Under the pieces are notes generated by a model, which searched no databases, had not been told where the DNA came from, and saw only the letters and a program-made list of their open reading frames with translations. 7,062 bases of DNA from Janthinobacterium sp. (GTDB lineage Bacteria; Pseudomonadota; Gammaproteobacteria; Burkholderiales; Burkholderiaceae_D), in NCBI GenBank assembly GCA_003482555.1, contig DMYQ01000096.1, positions 1 to 7,062 of the forward strand, written 5' to 3'. The position numbers and the translations under genes were made by a program. Positions 5,957 to 7,062 of the stretch are shown here, one piece after another. The first letter of the stretch is position 1. Each line of letters begins with the position of its first letter.

Positions 5957-6736
5957 TCATTTCACCTTTGCGACGGCGCCTTGCCCGAAGCGCGGAATGA
6001 AGGCCGGGGTGCGGGCACGATATCGCCGGTACTCTTCGCCGAATTCCTTCAATGCCCACTGCTCTTCCGTGCGCGCGAGCCGCGCATACACCAGCACCAG
6101 GATCGGAAACATCACCAGCGTGATTAATGTCGGCCACTGCAACAGGAAGCCGAACATGATGATGACGAAAGCCGCATATTGCGGATGACGGATGCGGGCA
6201 TACGGACCGCCGCCGGCCAGAGCGCGCTTGCGCCGGGCCTCGTACAGGACGCGCCACGAGGCCGACAGCAAGAAGAAGCCGGCGATGATCAGGATATTGC
6301 TGGCCAGGTGGAAGGGTCCGCAATACGGGTTCATGCGCCAGCCGAACATGGTTTCAAGCAGGTGGCCGGCATCGTGGGACAGGAAATCGATGCCGGGGAA
6401 TGCTGCGACAGCCACGGCAGCAATAGATATATGGTCAGTGGAAAACCGTACATTTCCGTGAACAGGCGCCGGCGTGGCGCCGGCACTGTCGCGGCCTTCC
6501 GTTTCCGGCCCCCGACCCTGTTCATCGGCGGCATCGGCGTGACGATGCCCGTGTCCGCCATGATGATGGAACAGGTGCATCAAGGGACAGGCCGCCAGCA
6601 GCAGGTATGGCAGAACCGCGAACAGGTGGGCGCGATGTTCGGTGTACAGGAAATAGGCGGCCACCAGCGCGTAGCCCCAAAAAACCCATCGCCCGACCTT
6701 GCCGCCATCGCCGTGATTATCTGAGTGCGTGTCCAT
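5957..6736 (-). CDS. DUF2933 fused to truncated ICMT-like methyltransferase, probably decayed
   Basis: 259-codon ORF made of two genes that are usually separate. Residues 1-92 are a near-complete DUF2933 protein: a helix, YTEHRAHLFAVLPYLLLAAC, then PLMHLFHHHGGHGHRH. Residues 113-250 are the C-terminal part of an isoprenylcysteine carboxyl methyltransferase-family protein, with LSHDAGHLLETMFGW, GPYARIRHPQYAAF (177-190, S-adenosylmethionine region), GFLLQWPTL and EEQWALKEFGEEYRRYRARTPAF. The family's first 45 or so residues are absent, and the conserved stretch LFTEMYGFPLTIYLL is present at 6465-6421 but in another frame. One missing T near 6399 brings the C-terminus back into frame. The start ATG 6736 has AGGAGG 5 bases upstream. 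In its lineage this pair accompanies copper ATPases, as here. The product may be membrane-inserted but is unlikely to be an active methyltransferase. Confidence 0.75.
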   Translation of the reverse strand: MDTHSDNHGDGGKVGRWVFWGYALVAAYFLYTEHRAHLFAVLPYLLLAACPLMHLFHHHGGHGHRHADAADEQGRGPETEGRDSAGATPAPVHGNVRFSTDHISIAAVAVAAFPGIDFLSHDAGHLLETMFGWRMNPYCGPFHLASNILIIAGFFLLSASWRVLYEARRKRALAGGGPYARIRHPQYAAFVIIMFGFLLQWPTLITLVMFPILVLVYARLARTEEQWALKEFGEEYRRYRARTPAFIPRFGQGAVAKVK

Positions 6737-6767
6737 GAATGCCTCCTGTGGGTGGGTTTGGGCGGCG

Positions 6768-6890
6768 TCATCTGAGCCGCAAGGCGTTGCTGATGACCGG
6801 CGCGGAACCAAGGCTCATCGCCAGCGCGGCAATGAGGGGAGAAAGCAGCCAGCCGGTCAAGGGATACAATGCGCCGGCGGCAAGCGGAAT
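6768..6890 (-). pseudogene. 3' remnant of a copper-type P1B ATPase
   Basis: The minus strand encodes 40 residues ending at TGA 6770-6768: it begins IPLAAGALYPL, continues WLLSPLIAALAMSLGSA and ends ISNALRLR. This is the last transmembrane region and C-terminus of heavy-metal (Cu+/Ag+ type) P-ATPases. Upstream of 6890 the frame reads CNLIPIKVLESHI after a stop at 6932-6930, which does not resemble the expected YNxxG lead-in, so homology ends abruptly. The rest of the pump is absent from the window. It lies 31 bases upstream of the DUF2933 start, the order expected for an ATPase-DUF2933-ICMT operon. It is not a gene that can function. Confidence 0.8.
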
Positions 6891-6893
6891 GAT

Positions 6894-7062
6894 ATGAGAT
6901 TCCAAAACCTTGATTGGGATCAAATTGCATTAGATTCGACCGATTTTCAGATAAATTCGTTGACGAACTGCTTGTCATGCGTCGGGGATCGCTATTACTC
7001 AAACTCATTGAATGGCCTGCGCAGGCGCAGTCCATTTGTCTGGGGGCGCCGAGCTGGGGGCG
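6894..7062 (+). other. Open frames running off the right edge
   Basis: All three plus-strand frames stay open to the window end: from ATG 6894 (MRFQNLDWDQIALDSTDF), from after TGA 6911-6913 (containing FDRFSDKFVDELLVMRRGSL, with ATG 6977), and from ATG 7012 (MACAGAVHLSGG). None has a clear ribosome binding site. The second looks most protein-like by eye. If the FNR box drives a start near 6960, only the 6977 or 7012 starts or later ones are possible. No family is recognised. A 12-base palindrome, GCCTGCGCAGGC, lies near 7014-7025. Confidence 0.2.
6910..6923 (+). promoter_or_regulatory. Perfect FNR/ANR box at the right end
   Basis: TTGATTGGGATCAA matches TTGAT-N4-ATCAA at all ten positions; its centre is 6916.5. 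Rightward, a class II -10 is expected at 6946-6951, where only TCAGAT (6947-6952) or GATAAA (6950-6955) are possible. Leftward the expected -10 place reads CCGCTT, which is poor. A rightward promoter for a gene that begins late in the window or beyond it is more likely. The box sits 20 bases from the ATPase breakpoint. Confidence 0.6.

Noticed and set aside
6331..6561. Separate ICMT start at ATG 6561 giving the out-of-frame motif
   Set aside because: Its first 30 residues are a shadow of DUF2933, and it leaves the ICMT frame soon after the conserved motif.
7014..7025. GCCTGCGCAGGC palindrome as an attachment or recombination site
   Set aside because: A single short GC palindrome is common in GC-rich DNA, and no partner copy or recombinase is visible.

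Overview
The window is GC-rich with dense, short-gapped genes. The families present (ChrB, a His-tailed DMT permease, a LemA/TPM/TPM operon, DUF2933 plus an isoprenylcysteine-methyltransferase-like protein, a copper-type P-ATPase remnant) and FNR-type boxes suggest a betaproteobacterium, most likely Burkholderiales and perhaps Oxalobacteraceae. The lineage is inferred from gene content and style; no rRNA or tRNA gene is present to confirm it.

Layout, left to right. (1) 24-995, minus: ChrB-family chromate-resistance protein. (2) 1168-2220, plus: a 10-helix EamA/DMT permease with a very histidine-rich C-terminal tail, divergent from chrB. (3) 2369-2833, minus: a GNAT acetyltransferase, convergent with the permease. 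(4) 3114-3542, plus: a small exported methionine-rich protein behind a perfect FNR/ANR box with a correctly placed -10. (5) 5621 down to 3672, minus: a tight three-gene operon of a LemA lipoprotein, a YgcG-like TPM membrane protein and a short TPM protein, also preceded by an FNR-like box (9 of 10 consensus positions) at class II spacing. (6) 6736 down to 5957, minus: one ORF joining DUF2933 to a truncated ICMT-like methyltransferase; a conserved ICMT segment inside it lies in the wrong frame. (7) 6890 down to 6768, minus: only the last 40 codons of a copper-type P1B ATPase. (8) 6894-7062: sequence unrelated to the ATPase, with a second perfect FNR box and no assignable gene before the window ends.

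The common theme is metal handling at the cell envelope (chromate, copper-type ATPase, His-rich and Met-rich metal ligands, DUF2933) combined with likely low-oxygen control through three FNR-type sites. The right end shows decay: a truncated ATPase, a deletion fusion and a frameshift. The points most worth checking are the FNR-driven Met-rich protein, the frame-scrambled DUF2933-ICMT fusion, and the breakpoint near 6890. I saw no complete mobile element, CRISPR array or RNA gene.
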